A DNA stretch of 64,000 bases from an uncultured Pelagibacteraceae bacterium (GTDB lineage: Bacteria; Pseudomonadota; Alphaproteobacteria; Pelagibacterales; Pelagibacteraceae): assembly GCA_902546375.1 (NCBI GenBank), contig CACCJO010000003.1, forward strand, positions 1-64,000. The letters are read 5' to 3'. Positions 52,110 through 62,253 of this stretch are shown here, piece by piece. Under the pieces are notes generated by a model. That model did no database searches. It had not been told where the DNA came from and saw nothing but the letters and a program-made list of their open reading frames with translations. Position numbers and translations under genes: made by a program. Every line of letters starts with the position of its first letter. Within the stretch, counting starts at the first letter, position 1.

Positions 52110-52110
52110 A

Positions 52111-53268
52111 ATGAAAACTTTTAATCAGTTACAATTAGCTAAAGAGCTAATTAGATTTCCTTCAATTACTCCTGTAGATGCAGGTATAATGAAATTTTTA
52201 GAAAAAAAATTGAAAAGACTTGGTTTCAAAACAAAAACACTCGAATTTAAAGAAAGAGGCTTTAAGCCTGTTAAAAATTTATATGCAAGATTCGGAAATA
52301 AAAGTCCAAACTTCTGTTATGCAGGTCACCTGGATGTTGTGCCTCCAGGAAATATCAAACATTGGACAACTAATCCATTCAGACCATCTATTAAGCGAGG
52401 CTACTTAATTGGAAGAGGTGCGAATGATATGAAAAGTTCTATTGCAGCTTTTGTTTCTGCTGTAAGCAAGTTTTTGTCAAAAAATAAAAAATTTGATGGA
52501 TCAATTAGTCTGTTGATAACAGGCGACGAGGAGGGTGATGCAGTTAATGGCACAAAAAAAGTTGTAGAGTTTTTGAGAAAAAAAAGAGAGAAGATTAATT
52601 TTTGCTTAGTCGGTGAACCAACTAACCCAAATGTTTTGGGTGAAATGATTAAAATTGGTCGAAGAGGCAGTTTAACTGGTAAATTAATTATATTTGGTTT
52701 ACAGGGTCATGTTGCATATCCTTCTAGAGCAAATAATCCCTCAACTACAATTGTTAATATTTTAAAAGAATTAAAGGAAATTAAGTTCGATAAAGGAACT
52801 AAAGATTTTCAACCTACAAACTTGGAGGTTACTAAAATAAATATAAACAATACCGCAGATAATGTTATTCCAGCGACAGCTGAAGCAACATTCAACATAA
52901 GATTTAATAATAAACATTCCTCAAATTCTCTTAAAAAAAAACTTAACAAAATTTTTAGAAAAATGACCAAAAAACATAAATCAAAATTTAAAATTGAGTA
53001 CAGAGTTTCTGGTGAAGCTTTTTTGACAAAACCTAACAAAACAACATTTATGATACAAAATATTATTAAAAAGATAACAAAATTAAAACCAAAATTATCT
53101 ACAACAGGTGGAACTTCAGACTTAAGATTTATAAGAACCATATGTCCAGGTCTTGAATTTGGTTTAGTTGGAAAAACTATGCATAAAGTTGATGAGGCAG
53201 TATCTCTTAAAGATCTGAAAAATCTAACAAAAATTTATGAAAATATTTTAAAAAATTATTTTAAATGA
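52111..53268 (+). CDS. dapE: Succinyl-diaminopimelate desuccinylase
   Basis: YAGHLDVVPPGN, GRGANDMKSSIAAF, TTGGTSDLRFI. Confidence 0.95.
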   Translation: MKTFNQLQLAKELIRFPSITPVDAGIMKFLEKKLKRLGFKTKTLEFKERGFKPVKNLYARFGNKSPNFCYAGHLDVVPPGNIKHWTTNPFRPSIKRGYLIGRGANDMKSSIAAFVSAVSKFLSKNKKFDGSISLLITGDEEGDAVNGTKKVVEFLRKKREKINFCLVGEPTNPNVLGEMIKIGRRGSLTGKLIIFGLQGHVAYPSRANNPSTTIVNILKELKEIKFDKGTKDFQPTNLEVTKININNTADNVIPATAEATFNIRFNNKHSSNSLKKKLNKIFRKMTKKHKSKFKIEYRVSGEAFLTKPNKTTFMIQNIIKKITKLKPKLSTTGGTSDLRFIRTICPGLEFGLVGKTMHKVDEAVSLKDLKNLTKIYENILKNYFK

Positions 53269-54188
53269 ATACAGCAATTATAAATTCCGACACTTATGAA
53301 AAACATGATACTGGTGATGGTCATCCTGAACAGCCTAAAAGAGTAATTGCTATAAAAGAAAAATTAAAAAAAAGAAGTGATCTGATTTGGAAAAAACCAG
53401 GTAATGTGCCAGATGATATATTGGCAATGACACATTCAAAAGAATATATTGATAATTTAAATAGTTCATTCCCTCAAAAAGGTCTAAAATTTTTAGATGG
53501 AGATACTGTAATATCACCAGACAGTAAAAAAGCAGTATTTGATGCAGCTGGCTCAACAATTAGGGCCATTGATGGAATAGAAAATAAAGAATTTAAGAAC
53601 GCGTTTTGTTTAGCAAGACCTCCGGGACATCATGCGGAAAAGGATAAGGCAATGGGATTTTGTTGTATATCAAACGCTGGGGTAGCCACTAATTACTTAA
53701 TTAAAAATTATAAATATAAGAGGGTTGCGTGTGTAGATTTTGATGTGCACTGGGGAAATGGAAATTATGATGTTATGCGTAATAACAAGAATTCATTATA
53801 TATTTCAACTCACCAATATCCTTTTTATCCTGGAGGAGGTACAGATAAAGATAAGGGTGATTTTAATAACTCTTTAAATATACCTTTACCAGCAGGAACA
53901 AACTCAGAGGAATATTTTAATGCATTCAATAGGGTTTTAGATAGGTTAATTAATTATAAACCTGATTTTCTTATATTCTCGGCAGGTTTTGATGCTCATA
54001 AAGATGATCCTTTAGCTCAATTTAAACTTGAAACAAAAGACTTCTATGAAATTACTAAAAGAACTTTAGCTGCTACCAACGAGTTCACTCAAGGCAAAGT
54101 TATCTCTATTCTTGAGGGTGGTTATGATTTAAATGCATTATCTGAAAGTGCTAATGAACATGTTAACGCACTTGTAGAATTTAATTGA
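53265..54188 (+). CDS. Histone deacetylase family protein
   Basis: ARPPGHHAEKDKAMGFCCISNAGVA, VDFDVHWGNGN, SAGFDAHKDDPLA. Confidence 0.93.
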   Translation: MNTAIINSDTYEKHDTGDGHPEQPKRVIAIKEKLKKRSDLIWKKPGNVPDDILAMTHSKEYIDNLNSSFPQKGLKFLDGDTVISPDSKKAVFDAAGSTIRAIDGIENKEFKNAFCLARPPGHHAEKDKAMGFCCISNAGVATNYLIKNYKYKRVACVDFDVHWGNGNYDVMRNNKNSLYISTHQYPFYPGGGTDKDKGDFNNSLNIPLPAGTNSEEYFNAFNRVLDRLINYKPDFLIFSAGFDAHKDDPLAQFKLETKDFYEITKRTLAATNEFTQGKVISILEGGYDLNALSESANEHVNALVEFN

Positions 54189-54218
54189 TTTAAATTAAGT
54201 GAATAATAATTCACTAAT

Positions 54219-54710
54219 ATGAAACTTTATAGAATTAAAAGATCTAAAATTGATAAGAAAGGAAGAGGTCTTTATGCTACGCGTGATATTAAAGAAGGAA
54301 CAAAAATAATTAATTACGTTGGCAAAATTATTACAAATAAAGAGGTTGATGAGTCAATTAAGTTTGATAATAAAAAACCCATTTACTTATTCACATTAAA
54401 TAAAAAATATACTCTCGATGGAGATTTTTCATGGAATATTGCAGGTCTGGTAAACCATAGTTGCAATAATAACTGTGATTATAATGGTAAAGGTTTAAAA
54501 GTATGGATTACAGCAATTCGTGATATTAAAAAAGGAGAGGAGTTTACTTGTGATTATGGATTTGGTTATGATGAAGACTATAAACAATTTCCTTGCAAAT
54601 GCGGTTCAAAAAATTGCTGTGGGTATATTGTAAGAGAAGAGTCTAGATGGAGAATTAGTAAAAAGTTTGCAATGAGTAACAAAAAAAAATTAATAAATAA
54701 CTCTCGCTAA
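54219..54710 (+). CDS. SET domain protein (putative lysine methyltransferase)
   Basis: GRGLYATRDIKEGT, NHSCNNNCDYNG, FTCDYGFGYDE, post-SET CKCGSKNCCGYI. Confidence 0.93.
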   Translation: MKLYRIKRSKIDKKGRGLYATRDIKEGTKIINYVGKIITNKEVDESIKFDNKKPIYLFTLNKKYTLDGDFSWNIAGLVNHSCNNNCDYNGKGLKVWITAIRDIKKGEEFTCDYGFGYDEDYKQFPCKCGSKNCCGYIVREESRWRISKKFAMSNKKKLINNSR

Positions 54711-55430
54711 ATAAAGACCTTCAGGTGGTGCTGGTGGTGCGCACAAAATCCTTTTTTTTGAGTTCATAACAAAATTGAATTTTTTTAGAGTCCATTTTTT
54801 TTCACCCACATATTTTAAACAACCAACCATTGATCTTACTTGTTGTTGTAGAAAAGATTGAGATTGAAATTCTATCTCTATTTTACTATTTCTAGATTTT
54901 ATTTTAACTGATCTCATTGTTTTGATCGGACTTTTAGCTCTACAGCTTGAGGCTCTGAAAGTAGAAAAATCTTTAGTGCCAACTAATCTTTTCGCAGCTT
55001 TTTTCATTATCTTTAAATCAAGTTTATTAATAATGTGCCATCCTCTATTTTTATCTATTACCGGTCTACTGGGACGATTAATGATTTTATACTTATATAT
55101 TCTCATTCTTGCAGAAAATCTTGCGTGAAAATCATTGCCTTTTTTCTTAATTTTAATGATTGAAATCATTTCCTTATTTAAAAAATGATTTAAAGATTTG
55201 ACAAATTTGCTCAGATTTTCAATTTTTTTTTTACACTCAAAATGAGCAGATTGTTCAAGTGCATGCACTCCTTTGTCTAGTCTCCCAGCGCCAAACAAAA
55301 TAATTTTTTCTTTTAATAATTTAGAAATTCTCTCTTGAATAAGACCTTGTATAGTTTTACCTTTTTTTTGAATTTGCCAACCTCTAAAATTGGTGCCTAC
55401 ATACTCTATCAATATTTGATATCTAAACAT
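54690..55430 (-). CDS. truA: tRNA pseudouridine(38-40) synthase
   Basis: YVGTNFRGWQIQ, GRLDKGVHA, start set at MFRYQILIEY. Confidence 0.95.
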   Translation of the reverse strand: MFRYQILIEYVGTNFRGWQIQKKGKTIQGLIQERISKLLKEKIILFGAGRLDKGVHALEQSAHFECKKKIENLSKFVKSLNHFLNKEMISIIKIKKKGNDFHARFSARMRIYKYKIINRPSRPVIDKNRGWHIINKLDLKIMKKAAKRLVGTKDFSTFRASSCRAKSPIKTMRSVKIKSRNSKIEIEFQSQSFLQQQVRSMVGCLKYVGEKKWTLKKFNFVMNSKKRILCAPPAPPEGLYLARVIY

Positions 55431-56355
55431 TAGATATAATTGAACCTTTTCTGATTTGGGATCCAAGCATAAACTCTCCAATTTTTTGAACCTTTTTCCC
55501 CTCTCTCTGTATTTCAAAAACTTTAATAGATTTTTCACCCCCACACGCTATCTCAAGATCATCTGATATAACCTCACCATTTTTACCAATCCCATTTCCA
55601 ATTTCTGCTTTTAAAATTTTATATCTTTGTCCGTTAAAATTGAAAAAAGCTCCAGGGGAGGGATATAAGCCATTAATTTTTCCAATTATCTTTAAAGCAT
55701 CGCTATTCCAGTCTATTTGCCCTTCTTTTTTAGTAATTTTTTTTGCATAAGTGGCTTTGGAATTATCTTGATCAACAAAGTTTGATTTACCCTCAAAAAT
55801 TTCATCTACAACATCTAAAATTTTATCCGCTGCCATTAAAGCGAGTTTTTCTGAGACCTCTTTTGCATTGAGACTTTGATCAAGTTTTATTTTATAAGTG
55901 TTACTTACAGGTCCACTATCTAATTCTTCATTAATTTTCATTATACTGATTCCTGTTTCTGTATCTAAATTCATTATAGCTCTCTGAATAGGTGCAGCGC
56001 CTCTCCATTTTGGGAGTATAGATGCATGAATATTTATAAAACCTTTTTTTGTTAAACTTAAGAATTCTTTAGGAATTATTTGTCCATAGGCTACAACAAT
56101 TGCAAGATCAGCCTCCATTTTTTTTAAAAACTCATATTCCTCAGTGTTGTTTCTCAAGTTCTGTGGAGATCTGAATTCTATATTTAAAGTTTCTGATATA
56201 CCTTGGACTGGTGATTTATTTATTTTCTGACCTCGGTGGGATTTTTGGGGTGGTTGTGTATAAACTAAATTTATTGGAAAACCATTTTGATATAGTGATT
56301 TCAATATTGGAACTGCAAACATGGGTGTACCCATAAAAATGATTTTTTTAGGCAT
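55423..56355 (-). CDS. fmt: Methionyl-tRNA formyltransferase
   Basis: IFMGTPMFAVPIL, NIHASILPKWRGAAPI. Confidence 0.96.
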   Translation of the reverse strand: MPKKIIFMGTPMFAVPILKSLYQNGFPINLVYTQPPQKSHRGQKINKSPVQGISETLNIEFRSPQNLRNNTEEYEFLKKMEADLAIVVAYGQIIPKEFLSLTKKGFINIHASILPKWRGAAPIQRAIMNLDTETGISIMKINEELDSGPVSNTYKIKLDQSLNAKEVSEKLALMAADKILDVVDEIFEGKSNFVDQDNSKATYAKKITKKEGQIDWNSDALKIIGKINGLYPSPGAFFNFNGQRYKILKAEIGNGIGKNGEVISDDLEIACGGEKSIKVFEIQREGKKVQKIGEFMLGSQIRKGSIISNV

Positions 56356-56357
56356 TT

Positions 56358-56882
56358 CTAAACTAATATTCTGTCAGGATCTTTTTTTGTTTTTGAAATT
56401 TTTTTGATGATGATATCTCTTTTTAACTTTGATAAATGGTCAATTATCAATTTTCCATCCAAATGATTAATTTCGTGCTGTAAACAAGTTGATAAGAGAC
56501 CGTCACACTTTAAATTTTTTTTTTCTCCATTGATATCTATATATTCCACTTCACAAATTTTTGGTCTTTCAATTTCTATAAATGTATCTGGAATTGATAA
56601 ACAACCCTCCTCATAAATTGAGGTTTCATCACTAACTTTTTTAATAACAGGATTTATGAAACTTAAAGGCTCCCTTTTTTCATCTTTAGTAGACACATCA
56701 ATTACTAAAATTCTTTTCAGGATACCTATTTGTACTGCAGCTAATCCAATACCTTTCGAAGCGTACATTGTATCAAATAAATCATTAATAAGTTTTTTTT
56801 CGTTAGTGCTGACTTTTTCTAATGGTTCGGAAATTTTTTTCAAAGTTTCGTCAGGAACTGTAATTATATCTTTAATGCTCAT
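56358..56882 (-). CDS. def: Peptide deformylase
   Basis: GIGLAAVQIG, EEGCLSIPD, QHEINHLDGKL. Confidence 0.97.
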   Translation of the reverse strand: MSIKDIITVPDETLKKISEPLEKVSTNEKKLINDLFDTMYASKGIGLAAVQIGILKRILVIDVSTKDEKREPLSFINPVIKKVSDETSIYEEGCLSIPDTFIEIERPKICEVEYIDINGEKKNLKCDGLLSTCLQHEINHLDGKLIIDHLSKLKRDIIIKKISKTKKDPDRILV

Positions 56883-56905
56883 TAGATAAATAGATAAACT
56901 AATTT

Positions 56906-58678
56906 TTAAACTTTTAAAGGAAGAACTTTTAATAGAATTTTATTACGTATAGAGTCTATGTTTAATTGATTAAGTGCATTTATTATAAAAAATAAGGTAT
57001 CCTCATCTAAAGTACTCAACTCATCTTGACCAATAACCTCTATAATTCTGAGAATTGTTGAAGCAGACTCATTATTATTTACCATGACTTGAATATCTGT
57101 TGGCATTTCAGAGTCTAGAATTTTATATAAATTGTCATATTTTTTATCAATTTTTATGCCATCTGATTTCAATGACTCGATTAAAATAATATCTTTTTTT
57201 GAGATAGAATACTTTTTATTCTTTTTTATTTTTTTGAGAAAATTATTGAGATCTTTTTCTACTTTTGTTTGATCATATTCTCCAATAAAATATTTTATAA
57301 GTTTTGATTGATGTAAAAGATCATCATTATACTTTATTTTAGTTTGTTTTTTTTCATCGATATTAATATTTTCTAGATAAAAACTAGTATACTTTGAGGA
57401 AATTTGATCTAATTCAATATCTTGTAACAGGGCTTTTAGTTTCTCCTCAAAAGCATTACCAATTTTATCCTTGGTGAAGGCTTCTTTTAAAAGTTTCATT
57501 AACTCTATTTTTTTATTTAAGTCAGACTCTAACAATACACTTTGATATAAAAGGGCCCTACTCTCAATGTTTGTTAAGGATTTGAACACTGTCTTAACAT
57601 TCAAAAATTGATCAATCGTAAACTGAAACCTTTTATAAATTTGAAATAAATCATCTTCAAGATAATTCTTATTATGTGTGGCATACTCAATTAATTCTAT
57701 TTTTTCTAATTCATCCAAGTCGATTTCATTAGTTTGGTATAATAAATTTGAAGCAGCCAAATATTTCCATATTAATGGATTAGTATTTTCTTTTGGCTCA
57801 AAAGAAAACTCGGGGTTTGTTTTGTGTGCTAAATGAAATTCTAGGATATTTTTTTCAGATATAGTAGTGTCAACTTCATTTATATATCCAAATAGAAAAT
57901 TTAATTTATTTTCAAAATATTTTTCGTTAAAACCCAATTCTTTTTTTAAATCAAAAATTAATTGTGCTTCATCTTTTTTACCGCTGTTTATCAAGCAATA
58001 AATATTAAATTTTGATAAATAATTATTTTCTATTGGATCAGAATTATTTAAAAAAATTTTACAGGCTTTATCAAGCTTAGACTCAGATAAATACTTATCA
58101 ACTAAATATTTAGTTAGTTTAGGGTGTAAATTTAGAATATCATTCTTGATTAAATATTCCTCTATCAGCTCTAAATCGTTATGTTTTATTAACCAATCAG
58201 ATTTTATTTTTAAAAAATCTTTTTCACTAATATTTTTATTTGGATAATAAGCATTGGTTAATAAAACAATATTCATAAGTTCTGAGGCATCTTCTGATAA
58301 ATTTAATTTAGCCAAATTTGAAAAAAGATATTTTAATTGATCGCCATTAGAATTTGACCACATATTTATTTTCAATCCAAAATCTTCAGGATCGTAGAGA
58401 CCTATAATTTTAATTTCTTTAGAATTTAAAGTTTGATCAACCTTTATTGAATCTAAACTGTCTTTGGTTTGCATATTAAAAACATCAATTTTCTCATCCT
58501 CAGAAACATTTTCGGTAATTGAAATTGATTCCTTATTTTCAGAATTGTCTTGTATTTTTTCTTTATCAATATTCCATATATCCACTGGTTCATTTTCGGA
58601 AAAAGAATTCGCTATTGAAAAAAAAAGAATAATTAGAATTGATAAATAAATTTTATTTAACAATTTTAAAATTTTCAT
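56906..58678 (-). CDS. Large secreted/periplasmic protein of unknown function, helical-repeat-like
   Basis: Signal-like N-terminus (KIYLSILIILFFSIANSFSENEPVDIW), 590 aa, alpha-helix-rich composition. Confidence 0.65.
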   Translation of the reverse strand: MKILKLLNKIYLSILIILFFSIANSFSENEPVDIWNIDKEKIQDNSENKESISITENVSEDEKIDVFNMQTKDSLDSIKVDQTLNSKEIKIIGLYDPEDFGLKINMWSNSNGDQLKYLFSNLAKLNLSEDASELMNIVLLTNAYYPNKNISEKDFLKIKSDWLIKHNDLELIEEYLIKNDILNLHPKLTKYLVDKYLSESKLDKACKIFLNNSDPIENNYLSKFNIYCLINSGKKDEAQLIFDLKKELGFNEKYFENKLNFLFGYINEVDTTISEKNILEFHLAHKTNPEFSFEPKENTNPLIWKYLAASNLLYQTNEIDLDELEKIELIEYATHNKNYLEDDLFQIYKRFQFTIDQFLNVKTVFKSLTNIESRALLYQSVLLESDLNKKIELMKLLKEAFTKDKIGNAFEEKLKALLQDIELDQISSKYTSFYLENINIDEKKQTKIKYNDDLLHQSKLIKYFIGEYDQTKVEKDLNNFLKKIKKNKKYSISKKDIILIESLKSDGIKIDKKYDNLYKILDSEMPTDIQVMVNNNESASTILRIIEVIGQDELSTLDEDTLFFIINALNQLNIDSIRNKILLKVLPLKV

Positions 58679-58832
58679 TAGGTATTATTTTTTCAATTGT
58701 TTTTTTTGGTGCTGGGAAATCTAATTTATTTAAAAGAAAAATTATTCCAATAAATACAATTGTAACTAAAAATAATTTTATCAATAATCCAATTATACTT
58801 TTGCTATAACTTGTTTTTCTTGTAAATTGCAT
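58653..58832 (-). CDS. Small single-TM protein, 59 aa (below ORF-track cutoff)
   Basis: MQFTRKTSYSKSIIGLLIKLFLVTIVFIGIIFLLNKLDFPAPKKTIEKIIPNENFKIVK; overlaps start of the 590-aa gene by 26 nt. Confidence 0.6.
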   Translation of the reverse strand: MQFTRKTSYSKSIIGLLIKLFLVTIVFIGIIFLLNKLDFPAPKKTIEKIIPNENFKIVK

Positions 58833-58889
58833 ATAGATTTAATTAATTTCAAATTAAGACATATTTGTGTTTTTTCAATAAAGAAACTT

Positions 58890-59402
58890 ATGAAATCGAA
58901 GGAAAATTTAGTTTTTATCGGAATGATGGGCTCTGGAAAGAGTTCTATTGGCTCTATGGTATCAAAAAAACTAAATCTGAACTTTTTTGATATTGATCAA
59001 TTAATTGAAAACGATCAAAAAATGAAAATATCAAAAATCTTTGAAATTAAAGGAGAAAATTTCTTTAGAGATATTGAAAAAAAAATAACTCTTAATATTT
59101 TAAAAAGTAAAAAGGGCGTAGTTGCACTTGGTGGAGGTGCGTTCATTAATCGAGTTATTAAAAATGAGGTTCTAGAAAATCACTTATCATTTTGGCTTAA
59201 TTGGAATATCGATACGTTAGTTAATAGGATAAAAAACAGCAAAAAAAGACCATTAGCAGTGAATTCAAGTAAAAGTGAACTCATAGAAATCATAAAAAAA
59301 CGTTCAATTATTTACTCTAAAGCACTATATAAAATAGATTGTGAGAATTTTACAAAACAACAAATCGCAAAAAAAATCATAGATATTTATGAGACCAATT
59401 AA
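58890..59402 (+). CDS. aroK: Shikimate kinase
   Basis: FIGMMGSGKSSIGSMVSKKL, FFDIDQLIE, ALGGGAFI. Confidence 0.93.
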   Translation: MKSKENLVFIGMMGSGKSSIGSMVSKKLNLNFFDIDQLIENDQKMKISKIFEIKGENFFRDIEKKITLNILKSKKGVVALGGGAFINRVIKNEVLENHLSFWLNWNIDTLVNRIKNSKKRPLAVNSSKSELIEIIKKRSIIYSKALYKIDCENFTKQQIAKKIIDIYETN

Positions 59403-60495
59403 ACTGATAGTTAAAACTAATTCAGAAAAATATCCTATCTTAATTGGGAGAAATTTAATTTCTAATTTATCACAAATATTTAAAAAAAATTCTATCAACT
59501 TTAAAAAATGCTTGTTAGTTTTAGATAAAAATATTCCAAATAGATATATTAAAGAACTTTCAAAATCTTTAAAAAGATATGAGGTTTACAAATTTATCTA
59601 CAATGCAAATGAGAAAAATAAAAACCAGAAAAATGTTAGTAAAATTTTGGATCTTTTGCTTCAAAAGAACTTTTCAAGAGATGACTGTTTAATATCTTTT
59701 GGGGGAGGCATTACCGGTGATGTAGCAGGTTTTGCTGCAAGTTTATTCAAAAGGGGTTTAAAATTTGTTAATATTCCAACAACATTGTTATCACAAGTTG
59801 ATTCATCTGTTGGCGGAAAAACAGGTATTAATACATCTCAAGGTAAAAATTTAATTGGAAGTTTTTATCAACCTAAAATTGTTATCAGTGATGTAAACAT
59901 TTTAAGTAGTCTACCATTTAGAGAAGTAGTTTGTGGTTACGCAGAAATAGTAAAACATGCATTAATTGCAAATAAAAAGTTTTATAATTTTCTGGATAAA
60001 AATATTGATGATGTGTTAAAACTAAAGTCTCCAACTATTGAAAGATCTATTTATGAGAGTTGTAAAGTTAAAAAATCCATAGTTGAAAAAGACGAAAAAG
60101 AAAAAAATTTGAGAAAAATTTTGAATTTTGGACATACTTTTGCTCATGCATATGAGGCAAGTTTAAATTTTTCAAAAAAATTAAATCATGGAGAGGCGGT
60201 AATTCTGGGTATGAAATCTGCATTTGAATTTAGTAAAAATGAAAAGTTGATTACCTATAAAGAATTTGATTCTGCAATTAAACATCTTAATAATTATCAT
60301 TTTCCAGTTTCTATTAAAAATTATTTTACAATAAAAAAAATTAATCAGATCATATCCTTTATGATGAGAGACAAAAAAAACAATTCTAAAAATATTAAAC
60401 TTATGTTAATTAAAAGAATTGGAGGTCCAATAATTGAAAAAGAAATTTCAGATATTACTGTCAAACTTTTTTTAAAAAAGAGATTAATTAATTAA
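59389..60495 (+). CDS. aroB: 3-dehydroquinate synthase
   Basis: FGGGITGDVAGFAAS, QVDSSVGGKTGIN, NFGHTFAHA. Confidence 0.96.
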   Translation: MRPIKLIVKTNSEKYPILIGRNLISNLSQIFKKNSINFKKCLLVLDKNIPNRYIKELSKSLKRYEVYKFIYNANEKNKNQKNVSKILDLLLQKNFSRDDCLISFGGGITGDVAGFAASLFKRGLKFVNIPTTLLSQVDSSVGGKTGINTSQGKNLIGSFYQPKIVISDVNILSSLPFREVVCGYAEIVKHALIANKKFYNFLDKNIDDVLKLKSPTIERSIYESCKVKKSIVEKDEKEKNLRKILNFGHTFAHAYEASLNFSKKLNHGEAVILGMKSAFEFSKNEKLITYKEFDSAIKHLNNYHFPVSIKNYFTIKKINQIISFMMRDKKNNSKNIKLMLIKRIGGPIIEKEISDITVKLFLKKRLIN

Positions 60496-60744
60496 AATTT
60501 GTAAAGAGTGAATGTGATTTTTTAATTCCTCATCCAATATTTTATAAATTTTTTTATTACTCTCAATTTTATTTAATTTCTTAAGTTCCTCAGAATCTAT
60601 ACTGATTTTTAAATGAAATTTATTACTTTCGTGTCCTGGATGATTTTTATGTAAAAAAGTTTTATCTTCTATCAAAATATTTTCGACATTAATATTTTTT
60701 TTTATTTTTTTTTTTACGTTTGTAATTAATTCATCTATATTCAT
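60484..60744 (-). CDS. BolA family protein
   Basis: NHPGHESNKFHLKI. Confidence 0.82.
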   Translation of the reverse strand: MNIDELITNVKKKIKKNINVENILIEDKTFLHKNHPGHESNKFHLKISIDSEELKKLNKIESNKKIYKILDEELKNHIHSLQILIN

Positions 60745-60760
60745 TTAATATAATTATATC

Positions 60761-61282
60761 ATGAAAAATATCTGTGACTGGAATAATTGCAATGAAATTG
60801 GTGAATATAAAGCACCAGTTGAAAAAGATAATAGTAAAAAATTTAGATTATTATGTCTAAATCATGTCAAAGAATTCAATAAAAATTGGAATTATTTTTC
60901 GGGTATGAATGATGATCAAGTAATTGACTTTTTAAAATCAGATATGGTTTGGCATAAACCTACACAAAGTTTTAGTTCTTCAGATAACTTTTTTAAAGTC
61001 TTGTGGAGTAATACTTTGAGAGATGATCTTGATAAAGAAAAGTTAAAAAGTGATTTTAATCATATGGGACAATTTAGATATAATCACAAAGACATTAAAG
61101 CATTTGAAATATTAGGTATTTCAGTGGGGTCGAAATGGGAAAAAATTTATAATAAATTTAAAATACTTGTTAAAAAATTTCACCCTGATATGAATTCCGG
61201 TAACAAAAAATTTGAAGAAAAACTTAAATCAATAACTTTGGCTTATACGCAGTTAAAAAACACTTATAGAGAAAAAAATTGA
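60761..61282 (+). CDS. DnaJ domain protein
   Basis: C-terminal J domain: [35 protein letters not shown]. Confidence 0.88.
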   Translation: MKNICDWNNCNEIGEYKAPVEKDNSKKFRLLCLNHVKEFNKNWNYFSGMNDDQVIDFLKSDMVWHKPTQSFSSSDNFFKVLWSNTLRDDLDKEKLKSDFNHMGQFRYNHKDIKAFEILGISVGSKWEKIYNKFKILVKKFHPDMNSGNKKFEEKLKSITLAYTQLKNTYREKN

Positions 61283-62253
61283 CACCAGATATAAATAAAC
61301 AACCTGACATAAAACTCTCAATAAAACAGACTTTTGGGATCGACTCTAATATGGAGGTCGATGCATTTTCTAAAAAAAGCGAGTACGTGCCAGAAATAGA
61401 TAAAAATTATAAATTTGATCGTGATACTACTTTAGCAATTATCTCAGGTTTTGCATTTAATAAAAGAGTTCTTGTTCAGGGTTATCACGGCACAGGAAAA
61501 TCTACACACATAGAGCAAATTGCTGCTAGATTAAATTGGCCGTGCATCAGAGTAAACTTAGACAGTCATATAAGTCGTATAGATTTAATAGGTAAGGATG
61601 CGATTGTTTTAAAAGATGGTAAGCAAGTTACAGAATTTAATGAAGGGATTTTGCCTTGGTCTATACAAAACCCTGTGGCTTTAGTATTTGATGAGTATGA
61701 TGCAGGAAGACCTGATGTAATGTTTGTTATCCAGAGAGTACTTGAAGCAGAAGGTAATTTCACTCTTTTAGATAAAAATAAAGTTATTAAACAAAATAAA
61801 TTTTTTAGATTATTTGCAACCTCTAATACTGTTGGTTTAGGAGATACAACAGGACTTTACCATGGAACTCAACAAATAAATCAAGGACAAATGGATAGAT
61901 GGAATATTGTTACAACTTTAAACTACCTTAGCCTTGATAAAGAAATGGAGATTATCTTAGCGAAAAATAAAGAGTTAAATAATACAAAAGGTAAAGAAAA
62001 AGTTTCTAATATGATTAAGGTCGCATCATTAACTAGAAAAGGATTTATAGCGGGGGATATATCAACAGTGATGAGTCCACGAACAGTTTTACACTGGGCT
62101 GAAAACGCACAAATTTTTAAGGATACAGGTTATGCTTTTAGAGTAACGTTTTTAAATAAGTGCGATGAAATTGAAAAAAATATAATTGCAGAGTATTACC
62201 AAAGATGTTTTGGTGAAGAACTACCAGAATCCTTATTAAATATTCAAATTTAA
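61279..62253 (+). CDS. cobS: Cobaltochelatase CobS-like AAA+ ATPase (TTG start)
   Basis: [42 protein letters not shown]. Confidence 0.93.
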   Translation: MTPDINKQPDIKLSIKQTFGIDSNMEVDAFSKKSEYVPEIDKNYKFDRDTTLAIISGFAFNKRVLVQGYHGTGKSTHIEQIAARLNWPCIRVNLDSHISRIDLIGKDAIVLKDGKQVTEFNEGILPWSIQNPVALVFDEYDAGRPDVMFVIQRVLEAEGNFTLLDKNKVIKQNKFFRLFATSNTVGLGDTTGLYHGTQQINQGQMDRWNIVTTLNYLSLDKEMEIILAKNKELNNTKGKEKVSNMIKVASLTRKGFIAGDISTVMSPRTVLHWAENAQIFKDTGYAFRVTFLNKCDEIEKNIIAEYYQRCFGEELPESLLNIQI

